A stretch of DNA of 27,331 nucleotides from Pigoraptor vietnamica (Eukaryota > Opisthokonta > Filasterea), in contig CALSCQ010000070.1 of assembly GCA_943704525.1 (NCBI GenBank), forward strand, positions 1 to 27,331. Reading direction: 5' to 3'. Of this stretch, positions 1 through 8,478 are shown one piece after another. Position numbers and translations under genes: made by a program. The notes beneath the pieces were generated by a model. That model made no database searches. It had not been told where the DNA came from and saw only the letters and a list, made by a program, of their open reading frames with translations. How positions within the stretch are numbered: the stretch's first letter is position 1; each line of letters opens with the position of its first letter.

Positions 1-22
1 GGGGGGGGGGGGGGGGGGGGGG
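1..22. repeat. Poly-G homopolymer at the contig edge
   Basis: The window opens with 22 consecutive G and then runs straight into an acac-type tract that belongs to an intron of the adjacent minus-strand gene. It probably marks where assembly or sequencing stopped. The true length of the run cannot be judged. Confidence 0.9.
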
Positions 23-30
23 ACACACAC

Positions 31-631
31 CTCGGCAAGGGACTGGATAACGCGCTCGGTGCACACAGAGCTCCCCATGCGGTGGTCCACGGCAACAAGC
101 TGCGACGGAATGCGGGATTGGGAAAGGGGGGGGTTTGGTGTTTAACTAGCGACGCACAACGCGCGGCTCAATCGCCACAAGCGCGAGAGACACGGTCGGA
201 ACCGCACCGAATCACGCTGCACTGCGACGCGCGCGTGCGCTGCGAGCTCTTCCTCGCGGCCCTCGAGATAGCGCCGCACAATGGGCTCAAACAGGCTCGT
301 CAAGCGACGCGCGAACTCGCTGCGCGTGTGGGCAATGCACGGTTGCGGCGTGCGGTCAGCATGGGGCGGCGCAGGCACAGGCGACGCGAAATACACACCT
401 TCCGTCGAGCGCATTGTTGCGCATGAAGTCGTTGAGTCGCACGTACAGGTCGATGGCCTCCCATGACGACGGCGGGAGAATGGAAACGGCGTCCTCCGCC
501 TCCGCAGCAAACAGCCCAAAGTAAATGGCGCCATTGAACTGTACCAAGTCGCCGAACCTGCGCCAACTGTAGATCAGGCCGCCTTCGCCACATATCGCCA
601 ACACCATGTACTGCATTCACTGTCGCACACG

Positions 632-720
<89 letters not shown>

Positions 721-3700
721 CAACCCTACCCAACCCAATCCCCACGTGACGCGCGCCGTACCTCTCGAAGGTCGCCGCAAAGTACCACCGGTCGTGCGCG
801 AGCTCCTCCATGACCATGGCGGCCATGCGGCTGAGTTCGCTGAGGCTCTTGATGGCCGACCCCGCGGCGCACGTGACCGCCGAAAGGCGCTCGTACGTCG
901 CCAGCGCCCCTTTCTGCACATCGTCCAAAAAGAGGTGGTTACGGTACGTTCCTCAGGTCGGGGAATTGCGCCGCGGCGGAAGGGTGCATTGATGGGCAGC
1001 GCTCAAGGAAGCCAACCCACCTGCAGGCACGCAAGCACAATGTGCTCGATCGGCTGATCTGCCCCCGATGCGCGCATGGCGTCTTCGAGCAGTCCCAGTG
1101 TGGCGGCCAGCGCGCCCTCGGGCGAGTTGAAGGGGAAGGCGTTCTTGTACCCGCCCACCTCGTCCACCAGCCAATCGCGCAGCCGTGCTGCGCACTCGTC
1201 AAACACGGCGGCCTGCGCGCAACGCAATTAGCACGCGTGGCCGTTGGAGAGCAGCGGCCCGCACCCACCTCAGCGCGCGTGACTGGCCCTTCTCCGATGC
1301 GCCGCATGCAGTCGCCAAAGTGCTTGCGCAGTAGCGCGGGGTCCACGCGGCCTTCCTGTGCGCCGGACACGAGCGCCTTCAGGTGCGCCACGCGGCGCGA
1401 GAGGTCGCGCACGCCAAAGCGTGCACAGTACTCGGCCAGCACGCCCACAACTCCAGCGGACAGCCAGCCCTGCGCGCCGCCATCGATCGAGTGCCGCACG
1501 CACATGCCGACGAGGGCGCGCATGAGCTGCTCGTGCTGTGGCCACGCCTCCGGTGAGAAGACGGCGGCTTCCGACGCGGCGTCCCCAAAAAAGTGCGCCA
1601 CCTTCGACCCGCCTGCCCGTCGCTCGCGCGGCTTCGGCTGCTTGGGTTGCCGCGTCGCGCGGGCCACCGCCTGCAGCCACCGCTGCCGCGTGGCGTCGTC
1701 GGGAGCCCCAAGCAGCACGACGGCATCCGGTGCGTTCGCCGCGGGCGCCAATCGCATCGCGCACGGCGGCGGAACGGGTGCAGCATCCTCGCCGACAGCC
1801 GCCGCAAACTGGCGTGCAAGGGCACCCTGCTCGGCATCCTCCGGGTAGTCGATCACGTGACGCGATAAGTCCAGCACGTACGGCGGCACGGGATGCTGCG
1901 AGCGGCCGTGTGAGGGCGGAAGAGCAAACGGACAACGGGGATCAACGCATGGCACAAAATGCAGGGCGAGACAAGGGAACTTTAGCGTCGGTGCACGCAA
2001 TTCAAGCGCACATCGAGCCCTTCTTACTATCTTGCTAATGCCCGATTGCCAAACAGATGAGGCACTGACCGCGTCCGACTTAAACGCGCACAGCTGCGCC
2101 GACTCGCCGTCGTCCAGAAGCACAAACGCCCGCGACTTGCACTTGCGAAAGGGACCTCCGCAGCTCCACAGAGGCCCACACATCTTCACAGCCTGCAACG
2201 CATGGACGGTGAGTGGCCGCAGTCACGCGAGGGTAAAAAGGGCCAGTGGACACACCTGAGGCACATCCATATCAATGCGGACGCGGAGTGCGGGGGCGCG
2301 GCCGCCGTCGCCTTTCTTCGGGGCGTCCTCAGCAGTGTACCACTGCGGCTGCGATGCGCGGGCGCGATCCGCGAGATTGAGGCGCACGACAATTCGCCCA
2401 AGAAGGCGGTCGTCGAGCGCGAGCATGCCGGCACGCGGCGACATGAGCCGCAGGCGCAAGACTGGCATCGGGTGGTGCACGGTTGTGCTGCGTGCGAGCG
2501 CGTGGTAAGCTGCTTGGCGCGTGGGAACTAATAGACTGTGCCGCACACCCACAACTTGCACTGCTCGTTCCACCGCGGCGCGGCGAGGGGGACGGGCGCT
2601 GTGCGGAAGTTCTGGTCGCCGAGCTCCATGGTGCAGTACACTTGGCGCTCTGCGGCAAATCCTGTAAGCACGCGGACATCGTGTGCAGGCGCGCTTCGCA
2701 CCCACCGGCGCTTCCGGGAGGAAGATCGCGCGCCTCAAGCACCGACACGCGAATGGTGAAGGACAGCGGCTCCGTCTGCGCAGCCACGCCAGTTACGCCG
2801 TGTTAGTTGCAGCCGTGCGTCTCACACAGAGGGCGCGACTGATGAGCCCACCTTGGACGGCCCTGGAGACGCCGGTGCACGGCGGTCGAGCAGAGCGGAT
2901 GTCGATGGCACGCGCGCAGGACACGCGCCACGCCGATGAGAGTGGCCGCATGCTGGACTCGCAAACATCAGGTGTGCAATTCGAGTGTGTCCGTGTGCGT
3001 GTGCGTGTGGTGTGTGTGTTCGAGTCGAGATTCGTGTGCGTGTGTGTATGTTGTTGGCATGTGCGTGCGTGCGTGCGTGCGTACATGGGGATGTGTGTCC
3101 CATCACGCGACAGATTCGCCTTTCTGCGGCAATGCTCAACGCATGCATGCCGAAAAGTGGCCGTGTCCACGAGCACCAGCCCGAGTACTTACCTTTGCAC
3201 ACATGCTCGTCGTCCTCAGCGCGCTCGACATGCTCCAGCAGCGCACGCACCGTTTCTCGCTCCTGCTCCTTCCACGCGGCGTACATCGCCTCGTCCTGTC
3301 AGGTGCGAAGGTTTGAGCTTCCGCATGAAACAGGCAGACTCGCATGCGGGCGCCCACCTCGAAGCTCTCCGGCTTGTACACCGGGTGGTTCTCGATCAAC
3401 GCGAGGCGGTGGCGCAGATCGTTTGCCGACAGCTGGTCGCTCGGGTGTGAGTGCCTCACAACAACTCCCACACCAACACGCGCGCAGACGATCAAGTCCC
3501 CGTCACAAATTGCGGCCACACACCCCATCACCGCGCGTGTTGTGTGTGCGCCGTGCACGCCCACCCACGCACCTTCCGGAGCTCGTCGGGTGATTCTGGC
3601 AGGTAGGCCGCGCGTGCGCGTGCGTCCATCTCATCGTCCACCTTCAGGGCATCCCGGAGAACGGCGCACAGCTCGTCGGGACTCGTCGGCCCGGCGTCCG

Positions 3701-4543
3701 CCGCCACAGCAGGCACAAGGCCGCTGTCGAACGCAAGTGAGGCAAACAACCGCATGCGCGACTCGAGGAACTCCTCCTCCGCCGCGGGCGACGTCTGTGC
3801 CATGCCTGTCGCGGCCACGTCCGCCTGCGCCCGCGCCGTGAGCCGGCGCTTGAGGTTTGTGCGAAAGACGACGACAATGTCGGCGGCTGTCATGCGCCCA
3901 TCCGCGTCGCGCGCAAGAACGCCCGCGCACAGCCACTTGATGGCGTCGAGGAACAGCTGGTCGTCCTTGCTGGGGGCGCGCGCGCGCTGCTCGGCCACAT
4001 GGTCCGAGAGGCGTTGCCGGGCCTGCGCTAGGACGCGCCGCTCCAGCAAGCGCCGGTCCCCGCCGCCCTTCTTCCGCCCGTGGCCCGCGTCCGCGCCCAG
4101 CACGGGATGGTGCACACACCGTAGTAGCGAGCCATACAGTCGCATAAGCTGCGGACAAGCACATGTGGGTGAGTAGCGCTCACTGGCAGTGGACGGTTGG
4201 CCAAACATACGCACCTGTTCCGGTCCCAAAGTTTCAACCTCCACCGCCGGCGTGGCAGCAGGAAGCTCCTCTTCTAATGCCCCATCATCGACAACGAGTG
4301 CACTTGCGCGCCGCGGGGCGCTCTCGTCCACGCCAGCCGGCTCCTCCGTGTCGCTGGGCACGTACACAGACACGTCGTCCGCCTCCTGCAAATTAATCGT
4401 CCCACCAACGAAAACGTGAGCCACGATACCCAGAGCCACGGTCTCTGTGTGCTGCAACGCACCTCGTCGGACGAGAAGTAGTCGTGCAGGTCCTCGACAG
4501 TGGCTGCGGGCGCCAGTGGCGCGGGTGCCTGTGCCGCGGGCAT
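31..4543 (-). CDS. CAPS/CADPS-like calcium-dependent secretion activator (C2-PH-MUN), C-terminus missing
   Basis: Sixteen exons: 4463-4543, 4215-4385, 3573-4148, 3340-3432, 3193-3295, 2852-2952, 2706-2775, 2553-2661, 2256-2487, 2070-2192, 1269-1895, 1021-1212, 762-913, 399-557, 208-319, 31-99. All phases agree and give about 990 residues; animal CAPS has about 1,300, and the rest lies off the left edge. Residues 1-84 are acidic and disordered. A C2 domain (about 376-512) includes VYCTMELGDQNF and a TTVHHPMPVLRLRLM strand. A PH domain (about 515-640) starts with MCGPLWSCGG and ends with RWLQAVARATRQ, the CAPS pattern. The CAPS/MUN-type region has EYCARFGVR (about 708), FPFNSPEGALAATL (about 787) and WEAIDLYVRLNDFMR. 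In animals CAPS binds PIP2 and SNAREs and primes dense-core vesicles. Domain order and motifs are seen; the role here is inferred. The weakest junctions are the GTCTGC donor at 3339 and the GTGCGG donor at 207. Confidence 0.9.
634..718. repeat. (CT)n/(GA)n microsatellite in a CAPS intron
   Basis: About 42 uninterrupted CT units lie in the CAPS intron 558-761. On the transcribed sense strand this is a long GA tract running towards the acceptor. Confidence 0.95.
718..743 (-). other. Intronic G-quadruplex-type, telomere-like tract
   Basis: On the minus (sense) strand the 26 bases hold five G-runs of 4, 3, 3, 3 and 4, separated by loops of 3, 2, 2 and 2 bases (ATT, TT, TA, TT). This meets the usual G4 pattern and resembles interstitial telomere-type repeats. 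It lies 18 bases inside the donor of the CAPS intron 558-761 and directly abuts the (GA)n tract. Confidence 0.7.
2985..3082. repeat. GT/CA-rich low-complexity tract in a CAPS intron
   Basis: Irregular gtgtgc/gtgcgt repetition, ending with several tgcg units, inside the CAPS intron 2953-3192. On the sense strand it reads as CA. Confidence 0.8.
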
Positions 4544-5234
4544 GGTGGCGGGGAACCCTCAGCGCAGGCGGAGGCGGCCGGTGACGGCACCCACCGCACG
4601 CGCAAGCACCGAGAAGAGCAGCAGGAAGAGCCTCTTGGCCCCCAGCAGCATGGTCGGGCGCGCGGGCGGTGCGGGATGGCTCTGCATCCCCCTTGTCCGA
4701 AACGAAATGGTTATGGCGAAACAACAAATGGTCACGTGCATGCACGTGAGGTGCGCACGTGATATGTATCACGTGAAATGTATCACGTGAGCGTCTTGGC
4801 AACGGGCGATCCCTCGATCGGCCGCCCACATATTGACCATGTCCACTTATGTCTCACAATTTCAACACGAGCGTCAAATTACCTTCGGATGTTGCTAGGG
4901 CGTACTCAGTCTGGCACAGGATCACTGGCGTATGCACTCTTATGGCTCACGTTGTCAGTGCCGATTCAGTTTACCGTCTCGGGCAACGGGGCGGAGGGGG
5001 GTGGTGCCCATGCGACTTGACGGGCAATTCACTCACCGTTTTTCAATGAACACCTCTAATCAAAGGTATAGCGTCTTATCGAGACGGTGTGCTCTGTGTG
5101 TGTGTGTGCGTGCGTGTGCGTGCGTCCTTCCCGACGTCTGCGTGCACGTGTGTAGGCGCGTGTTTTTCTTGTTGTGGATCGCACTGCCCCTTCGCACCTT
5201 GTGAGCCGCCAGTTGCCTTTCGGCCCCCGCCGCG
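4544..5234. promoter_or_regulatory. Shared upstream region of CAPS (-) and GK-like gene (+) with five CACGTG boxes
   Basis: These 691 bp separate two divergent start codons. CACGTG palindromes sit at 4733-4738, 4743-4748, 4756-4761, 4770-4775 and 4784-4789. The last two lie in a 14-bp tandem repeat (atgtatcacgtgaa-like), and three of the five are TCACGTG or TCACGTGA. This is the E-box core bound by bHLH factors in other eukaryotes. The GK-side half also has a GT-rich stretch near 5095-5130 that is probably 5' UTR. No clear TATA box was found. The regulatory role is inferred. Confidence 0.55.
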
Positions 5235-6715
5235 ATGGGGTCGTGCGGCTCAAAGCCGTCGGCAGTGGCGCCGGCGGACGTCGCGCCTGCCAAAACGACC
5301 GCGGCCGCACCTGCGCAGGAGAAGAAGGCGCCTGCCCAGCCCGCGCCCGCGCCCGCCGCGGCCCCTGCGCCCTCAGCACCGGCCAAGGCACCCGCGCCCG
5401 CGCCCGCGCCAGCGCCAGCGCCCGCCCCTGTCGCCACCGCTGCCCCACCCGCGGCACCTGCGCCGGCTGCAGCACCGGCCGCAGCACCGGCCCCGGCGGC
5501 GGACACGGCGCACCCCAATGGCGACGCGCACGCCCACCACCACCGCCCCGACCTGAAGCTGGCGATTGAACCCGTGAAGAAGGGTGTCTCGGTGACGGAC
5601 GCTGCGCCAGAAGTGCACGAGGCCGAGCAGCGAACGCCGCTGTCGGACTCTGATTCGGACTCGACGGACGGCGCGAACCTCGGTCGGCTCATGCCCAAGA
5701 CGCCCAACCCCGTCGACGACACGGAGCTGACCATGGGCGAGCTCAACCCCAAAGACAGCGGCATGCTCGAGCTGCGGCGGTCGTCCCTCGGCATCAAGTA
5801 CCGCAAGCTGAACCTCGAGTGGGCCTTTCCCCCGCTCATCCTGTGCGGCATCTCGGGCGGCGGCAAGCGCACGATCGCGCGCAAGCTCATCGCCGAGTTC
5901 CCGGACCAATTTATGTTTGCAGTGTCGCACACGACGCGGCCGCCGCGCGCAGGCGAAGTCGATGGCGTCGACTACCACTTTGTGAACGAGCACGAGATGA
6001 AGATGGGCATGCTCGGCGGGGACTTTGTCGAGAAGGTCGAGTTTTACGACCACACGTACGCGCTGAGCTTTGAGGCCGTGCGAAAAGTGGCCGTGGCCGG
6101 GAAGATGTGCGTCATTCCGCTCGAGTATGAGGTGAGGGTGATCAACAGCCGCGCGCGGTGTGTCTGTAGTGTCTGTGTGTGCGTGTGTGTGTGTGCTGCG
6201 TATTTGTGCATGTGCGTTGCACTCAGTGAGACAGTCGCGTGCGTGTGGGCACATGAGTGCGTGCGTGTAGGTATGGTGTGTGCGTGCGTGTGTATGTGTG
6301 TGTGTGTGTGTGTGTGTGCACACGGAGTGAACACGGCAGAGTCACTGACACGTGTGCTCGGCAGGGCGTCGTGCAAATGCGGCAATTTGAGGACCTCAAG
6401 GCCCTTAAGCCGCGCTACGTCCTCATCAAGCCGCCGTCGATGGCGACGCTCGAGACGCGCCTCAACCAGCGCGGCGACACGCAGGAGCAGATTGCCGAGA
6501 AGATGAGCAAGGCGCCCGAGTACGACGAGCACGAGCGCACGTCGGAGCTGTGGGACCTCGTCATTATCAACGATAAGATTGAGGTGGCGTACGTCAAGCT
6601 CAAGGAATTCCTCGCGCCGGACCTAGGGTGGACGGCGGAGCAGGTGGGCAAGCTCGAGGCCGTGCCCCTCGGGATGGACGACGACGAAGACGCCCCCGAC
6701 CTCGTCAGCAAGTGA
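5235..6715 (+). CDS. N-terminally acylated guanylate-kinase-domain protein, P-loop altered (possible pseudo-kinase)
   Basis: Two exons, 5235-6131 and 6365-6715, joined in phase 0, give 415 residues. The start reads MGSCGSKPS: Gly2 with Ser6 fits N-myristoylation and Cys4 could be palmitoylated, so membrane attachment is likely. Residues about 10-95 are a low-complexity Ala/Pro linker, followed by an acidic SDSDSDSTDG stretch. The GK domain runs from about 198 to 385. GMP-side residues are kept: TTRPPRAGE at 233-241, Tyr247, Glu266, Tyr275. The P-loop reads GISGGGKRT (205-213), so the Ser/Thr that normally follows Lys211 is Arg212. The YG[ST] motif is YAL (275-277), and the DxD-type strand reads PLEYE. 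Authentic kinases phosphorylate GMP; MAGUK GK domains instead bind proteins. A scaffold role is therefore possible, but activity is untested. The intron 6132-6364 is GT-rich. Confidence 0.88.
6132..6364 (+). repeat. GT-rich intron of the GK-like gene
   Basis: This GT-AG intron begins gtgaggg and ends ctcggcag. Most of it is gtgtgc/gtgcgt low-complexity sequence, including an almost pure (GT)n run at about 6290-6319. Confidence 0.8.
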
Positions 6716-6936
6716 GCCCGCCCGCCGCCTGCCGTGCCGCGTGCGCCCGCGTCGCGCGTGTTACGCTTTTGCCGCGCCCCCGCTGCCGCGTTTTCTCTGT
6801 CTCCCTCTCTCTCTCTCTCTCGCCGTCCGCTTCTGTCCCGCGCGAATGCCCCGCTATTTGAAATGGCGCAATCGAGCGCATTGTGACTGCGGCCGGCCGC
6901 GTGTGTCCAGCACGCAATACAGCCAGCCACACTGTA
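6716..6936. other. Convergent 3' intergenic region
   Basis: This stretch lies between the stop codons of the GK-like gene (+) and the Maf-like gene (-). It holds a short (CT)n run near 6798-6820. No canonical AATAAA signal was seen for either gene, and I see no further gene. Confidence 0.6.
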
Positions 6937-8309
6937 TTATGTGTGCCCCAGCAGCTTGCACGCCTCGACGCAGAAGCGGTGCACGGGGAAACCGACGACA
7001 TTGAAGTAGCAGCCCTCGATGCCCGCGACGAGTGCGCCGCCCCTGCCTTGGATGCCGTACGTGGGACGGAGTTAAGGCGTCGCACTGAGAGACAACAACG
7101 AGTGTGACAGTGTAAACGAGGCGTCGCACTGAGAGAGAGCAACGAGTGTGACAGTGTAAACGAGGCGTCGCACTGAGAGAACAGCAACGAGTGTGACAGT
7201 GTAAACGAGGCGTCGCACTGAGAGACAGCAACGAGACAGTAAGAACATCGCGTTCAGGGAGAGGGCAGGGGTGAGACCGTCTGCGCATTGGGAGTGAGGG
7301 CGAGTGCTGTGCGAAACAGGCGTCTGAGTGTGAGGATTGCGCGTGGTGTGCCGTGCGGAAGCGCCTCGGGAGCGGATATGACCCGGCCTTGTCCATGGGC
7401 TCGCCAGTCGAAACATATTCGCTGATGACGTCCTCAGGGAGCGTTGCAAAGCGCACGCGTGTCTGCTCCGTGAACTGCGACACGGCATACTCGCCCGCTG
7501 CGGCACGTGACCCTGAGCAATTGCACAACGCCACCAAACAAAAGTGGCACAAACAACCGAGTAGAGCGCACACACCTCGCTCACTGTAGCGAAGCAGCAC
7601 AACCCCGGTGACGACCTCGTGCACTCGCCCGGACAGAGCCCGCAGCATGTCGCGAGCGTGACCGGCGTCCCGCGGTTTCTCGAGAATGACGCCATCCAAG
7701 ACCTGATGCTGCAGCCGTCAACATGCCGTTTGCCGCGAACACAAGCCAAAGACCCTAACCCCCGGGGAAAAAAAGGCAAGACCGCGACACGACGAGTGGA
7801 ACGTGACACAACAGCCGTGACACTGGCGCAGACCCACAACAACCGTGACACTGGCGCAGACCGTGACACTGGCGCAGACCCACAACAACCGTTACACTGG
7901 CGCAGACCCACAACAACCGTGACACTGGCGCAGACCCACAACAACCGTGTCGGCGGCAACGACAAGTCCGGGCCGCGGGCTCTGCTCCTCCAGCCGGCGC
8001 GCGACCTCCACTGCCTTGTGGCGTGCTGTGGCGGCGACATACGCGGCGGGGGATTCGAAGAGGGCCTTGTCCAGGTCCTCGGCAAAGGACGACCCGCACA
8101 CCGAAAACTCAACGCCCTGTAGGGATACCCGTCAGTCGTGGGACACGGGCCTTGTCCGCTGCGCAAGCCGCGCGTGTGCTCAACACAGCTGTTTGCGGGC
8201 GCAGGGGTCCATCACTTGCCAGCGTAGAAAGCAGTTCCTTGCGCCGCGGGGACGTACTCGCGAGCACGACCCGCAGCGCATTGAGGCGCGGTAACAATGG
8301 GCCGATCAT
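6937..8309 (-). CDS. Maf/ASMTL-N-type nucleoside triphosphate pyrophosphatase
   Basis: Five exons, 8220-8309, 7940-8116, 7576-7702, 7380-7512 and 6937-7060, give exactly 216 residues plus TAA, the usual Maf length. Family motifs appear in order: VVLASTSPRRKELL (14-27, nucleotide-binding Ser/Arg/Lys), ADTVVVLDGVILEKP (85-99, with catalytic-type Asp86), LSGRVHEVVTGVVLL, and GEPMDKAGSYGIQG followed by NVVGFPVHRFC. The SSFAEDLDKA and VVGFP forms are closer to the eukaryotic ASMTL N-terminal domain than to bacterial Maf. Known members hydrolyse non-canonical or modified NTPs (house-cleaning); the substrate here is inferred. The introns are unusually varied: GC-AG (8117-8219), GT-AG (7703-7939), GT-AG (7513-7575) and AT-AC (7061-7379). 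The start at 8309 gives the normal Maf N-terminus; an in-frame ATG lies further upstream. The gene is divergent from its neighbour at 8479. Confidence 0.9.
7061..7379 (-). other. AT-AC intron with minor (U12-type) spliceosome signals
   Basis: The sense strand begins ATATCC at 7379 (U12 donor consensus ATATCCTT) and ends CCCAC at 7061. An exact CCTTAAC branch-site match lies at 7077-7071, with its adenosines 11-12 nt from the 3' end; U12 introns place this at about 10-15. Removing it joins TC|G and restores the invariant Maf block DKAGSYGIQG. The only nearby CAG acceptor (after ctctcag) would bring in an in-frame TAA. Confidence 0.85.
7074..7230. repeat. Minisatellite inside the AT-AC intron (about 44-46 bp unit, about 3.7 copies)
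   Basis: The unit contains gcgtcgcactgagaga, then caacgagtgtgacagtg, then taaacgag. Copies differ by a few bases (gacaac, gagagc, aacagc, gacagc), and the last is truncated. On the sense strand the array stops right at the CCTTAAC branch site. Confidence 0.9.
7816..7945. repeat. 28-bp minisatellite that begins at a Maf splice donor
   Basis: The sense-strand unit starts GTTGTTGTGGGTCTG and continues cgccagtgtcacg (28 bp). There are four full copies and one truncated copy (about 18 bp). The exon-proximal copy contains the last two codons of exon 2 (Val88, Val89) and the donor at 7939, so every full copy reproduces the same exon/donor context. Confidence 0.9.
8117..8219 (-). other. GC-AG intron of the Maf-like gene
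   Basis: The intron begins GCAAGT at 8219, the standard GC-AG donor, and ends ccctacag at 8117. Splicing joins LLSTL to GVEFSV, matching the continuous LL..LG..F.V block of Maf proteins. Confidence 0.8.
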
Positions 8310-8478
8310 GTTGTGCGTTTGTGCGAATGACACAACACGGCACAGCAGCAAACGAGTCGCACTTTGCAACGCGCGCCTGTTACACATCGTCCACTTCCTC
8401 ACGTGATCGATGTTACGTCGTCGCCTTGGCGCCCGTTCTTTTGGAGGCACACGGGACCCTGCGACCGCACTGTTTCCC
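8310..8478. promoter_or_regulatory. Compact divergent promoter region with one TCACGTGA
   Basis: Only 169 bp separate the Maf-like start (minus) from the chosen start of the large plus-strand gene. A perfect TCACGTGA palindrome lies at 8399-8406, the same core as in the five-box cluster upstream of CAPS. If the 8410 start is used instead, the box sits immediately in front of it. Confidence 0.45.

Noticed and set aside
617-928. Long open frames encoding Arg-Glu repeats through the (CT)n tract
   Set aside because: They are products of the dinucleotide repeat; the CAPS exon ends at 762 and the tract is intronic.
5373-6323. Long minus-strand frame opposite the GK-like gene
   Set aside because: It is a shadow of GC-rich coding sequence; the plus strand has a recognised domain and a consistent intron.
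7061-7379. A U2-type GT-AG alternative for the last Maf intron
   Set aside because: The only usable CAG acceptor near the exon introduces TAA within four codons and loses the YGIQG motif.
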